The notes under the pieces were generated by a model. That model saw only the letters and a list, made by a program, of their open reading frames with translations. It searched no databases and was not told the DNA's origin. A DNA stretch of 24,714 nt from CBDUQN01 sp965369375 (lineage in GTDB: Bacteria > Krumholzibacteriota > Krumholzibacteriia > Krumholzibacteriales > Krumholzibacteriaceae), in the NCBI GenBank assembly GCA_965369375.1, contig CBDUQN010000046.1, forward strand, positions 1 to 24,714. Direction: 5' to 3'. This document shows positions 23,050-24,714 of the stretch, in pieces. The position numbers and the translations under genes are program-made. Positions within the stretch are counted from its first letter, which is position 1, and every line of letters starts with the position of its first letter.

Positions 23050-24622
23050 AAAGGGTCCCGTCGATCTTTCGACAGCCAAGGTGATCTCGGACACTTTTTT
23101 TGTATCCGTCTCCCGTATTTTCGTGCTCGCCCTCAAACCGATCCGCGGACTCGTGCTCGGCAGGCTCCTCGGACCCTCTCTCTACGGACTCCTGAACATC
23201 CCCGCACCATACATCAATATCTTCGTCATACTATCCAACATCGGTTTCAACACGGCCGTTGTTAAGCTTATCCCCGGTTACCGTCAGAAGAACCGCGGCG
23301 ATCTCTCGAGAATGATCTACCGCTCGGCGGCGGCGCTTACCATCGTGCTGAGCATCATCTGGTGCGTGCTGATAATCGTATTCGCCCCCTGGATCGCTAA
23401 ACGGATCGCCCATGAGCCCGATGCAGTTGTTCCGATACGAATCGGCGCGCTCATCATTCCCTTTCTCGCCCTGAATCTGTATTACGGGGCCGTCTATCTC
23501 GCCGTTCAACGGGGCAAGCTCCGGGCGCTGATAACGCTCGCGCACGGATCGCTCCATCTCTGCCTTCCGATCGCCGCAATCCTCTGGAAACAAGAAATCG
23601 TTCCCGTGCTCATCGGCTTTCTGGTGGCGGAGATATTAGGCACGTTTCTTTTTGCGATCTTCTTTCACCGGAGGATCGTCTCCGGCATAAGCAAGACGGT
23701 CGGTCCGCTGGTGCGCGGCATACGGGAGGTAACCGGTTTCGGCATTTCCTTCTTCTTCGCCAATCTCGGATGGAACATGATCAACTCCGTGGACAAGCTG
23801 ATGGTCAAATATTTCCTGCCGCTCGAGCACTACGGATTCTACTCGATGGCCTCACTCATCATCACGTCACTGAGCGTCGTTGCATCCACCTGGGGCGTCG
23901 CGCTCGTGCCGTCGCTCACCGTCGCGAGAGACTCGGGCGATCATGAACTGTTCAAAAGGCAGATCGATAACACCTCCCGCCTCGGATTTCTCGTTCTCGT
24001 GCCGGCCACGGCGGTTATCTTCGTACTCATCGGCGACGTCATGTCCGTCTTTCTCCCGAAATTCGAGCCCGCCGTCTCCGTTATCCGGATTCTCGTCTTT
24101 GTCGGATTCATCCTCATGTTCTGCCGCACGGGATGGGCCGCCCTCGTTTCGTACAATCGGGGCGGGGCCGCATCGACCGCATACATCATCGCCGCCGCAT
24201 CGAATATCATACTCAACAGGATACTGATTCCATTATACGGCATCGAGGGAGCGGCGATCGCAACGCTGTCGTCCTACGTCATTCTTGCACTGATTTTTCA
24301 GGCGATGATGCACCGCATCACGCGTATGCGTGTCAGCTTGAAAAACTTCGTTCATCCACTCGTTATCTCCCTCGTTTTCCCCTTGATCGGGTTGCCGCTC
24401 GGAGGCTTCGGCCCGATTCAGCGCATCATCATCGTCGTTGTCGCCGGATCGGTCGTCTACGCCCTCCTCTCCCTCGTAACCGGATTGGTGGGAAAGAGCG
24501 ACATCGCGGCGGTGCGGGAAGCGATCGAACACCGCTCGCACGTATTTCATGTCAGGCTCGCTCTTTTGTGCTTAAAATTGCTCGACGCCGTCAATTCGCG
24601 CATCGGCAAGCACAGAAACTGA
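23042..24622 (+). CDS. Wzx-like polysaccharide flippase (MOP superfamily)
   Basis: 526 aa integral inner-membrane protein, about 12-14 hydrophobic segments, related to oligosaccharide and lipid-linked sugar flippases. Seen: N-terminal VISDTFFVSVSRIFVLALKPIRGLVLGRLLGPSLYGLL, typical of the polysaccharide-biosynthesis family, a second half-start FGISFFFANLGWNMINSVDKLMVKYFLPLEHYGFYSMA (about 235-275), and MFCRTGWAALVSYNRGGAASTAYI. Substrate unknown. ATG 23042 lacks a clear SD; the start lies inside the last tandem-repeat unit. The closest candidate SD (GAAGGA) is about 25 nt upstream. 134 bp after gatD; no polymerase or glycosyltransferase follows within the window. Confidence 0.88.
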   Translation: MEKKGPVDLSTAKVISDTFFVSVSRIFVLALKPIRGLVLGRLLGPSLYGLLNIPAPYINIFVILSNIGFNTAVVKLIPGYRQKNRGDLSRMIYRSAAALTIVLSIIWCVLIIVFAPWIAKRIAHEPDAVVPIRIGALIIPFLALNLYYGAVYLAVQRGKLRALITLAHGSLHLCLPIAAILWKQEIVPVLIGFLVAEILGTFLFAIFFHRRIVSGISKTVGPLVRGIREVTGFGISFFFANLGWNMINSVDKLMVKYFLPLEHYGFYSMASLIITSLSVVASTWGVALVPSLTVARDSGDHELFKRQIDNTSRLGFLVLVPATAVIFVLIGDVMSVFLPKFEPAVSVIRILVFVGFILMFCRTGWAALVSYNRGGAASTAYIIAAASNIILNRILIPLYGIEGAAIATLSSYVILALIFQAMMHRITRMRVSLKNFVHPLVISLVFPLIGLPLGGFGPIQRIIIVVVAGSVVYALLSLVTGLVGKSDIAAVREAIEHRSHVFHVRLALLCLKLLDAVNSRIGKHRN

Positions 24623-24623
24623 T

Positions 24624-24640
24624 GCCGCGAGCATCGCGGC
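24624..24640 (+). terminator. GC hairpin just after the flippase stop
   Basis: GCCGCGA-GCA-TCGCGGC forms a perfect 7 bp stem one base past the TGA. There is no T tract after it, so intrinsic termination is doubtful; it may only mark the mRNA 3' end. Confidence 0.35.
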
Positions 24641-24662
24641 CGGTACGGGAACGAACAACAAC

Positions 24663-24714
24663 ATGGCAACGACCGGTCAGCGGCTCGACAGCACACACCG
24701 ACGGCTCGACAGCA
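24663..24714 (+). CDS. Possible start of a repeat-bearing ORF, cut by the window edge
   Basis: ATG 24663 opens a frame with 17 codons before the edge. It contains an in-frame 21 bp period repeat: CGGCTCGACAGCA at 24681-24693 and 24702-24714, encoding RLDS-x-x-x-RLDS, a heptad spacing. The only SD-like tract (GGGA) lies about 12 nt upstream and is weak. Too short to name. Confidence 0.25.
   Translation, partial: MATTGQRLDSTHRRLDS

Overview
The window looks like chromosome from a GC-rich, deep-branching and probably uncultivated bacterium. I cannot assign a phylum from the sequence alone. Bacterial markers are LexA, DnaE2, a Y-family polymerase, FolE, a lipoprotein signal peptide, sigma70-like promoters and good Shine-Dalgarno (SD) sites. 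Against that background stands a glnA-gatE-gatD operon. GatDE is the Glu-tRNA(Gln) amidotransferase classically regarded as archaeal, so this operon is the most surprising content here.

Layout. 1-1930: a DUF885 zinc-peptidase-like lipoprotein (minus strand), preceded by an exact 3 x 20 bp tandem repeat. 2055-4362: nfnA-nfnB (minus), an electron-bifurcating ferredoxin:NADP+ oxidoreductase. 4650-7430: a soluble four-PAS hybrid histidine kinase (plus) whose stop codon overlaps that of the convergent dnaE2. 7427-12892 (minus): a putative SOS mutagenesis operon, lexA, a tiny S24-like protein, an ImuB/DinB-like Y-family protein with a substituted catalytic aspartate, then dnaE2. 12893-13315: a structured 423 bp intergenic region with a near-consensus lexA promoter, direct repeats and competing inverted repeats. 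13316-15158: a small Smr protein (plus), folE and a sugar nucleotidyltransferase (both minus). 15159-16400: an AT-rich patch with a probably truncated membrane protein. 16568-17893: an OxlT-like MFS transporter (minus). 18014-22907 (plus): promoter, glnA (apparently starting at ATT), gatE and gatD. 22908-23041: a degenerate 28-bp tandem repeat. 23042-24622: a Wzx-like polysaccharide flippase.

How the genes work together. GlnA makes glutamine. GatD releases ammonia from glutamine and GatE uses it to convert Glu-tRNA(Gln) to Gln-tRNA(Gln), so the operon links glutamine supply to glutamine decoding. LexA, the Y-family protein and DnaE2 form a damage-inducible mutasome-like set. It lacks a recognisable ImuA, and a small LexA-C-terminal-like protein sits in its usual place. 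The nucleotidyltransferase, the broken membrane protein and the flippase suggest surface polysaccharide functions.

All assignments come from reading motifs by eye. No database search or computation was run.
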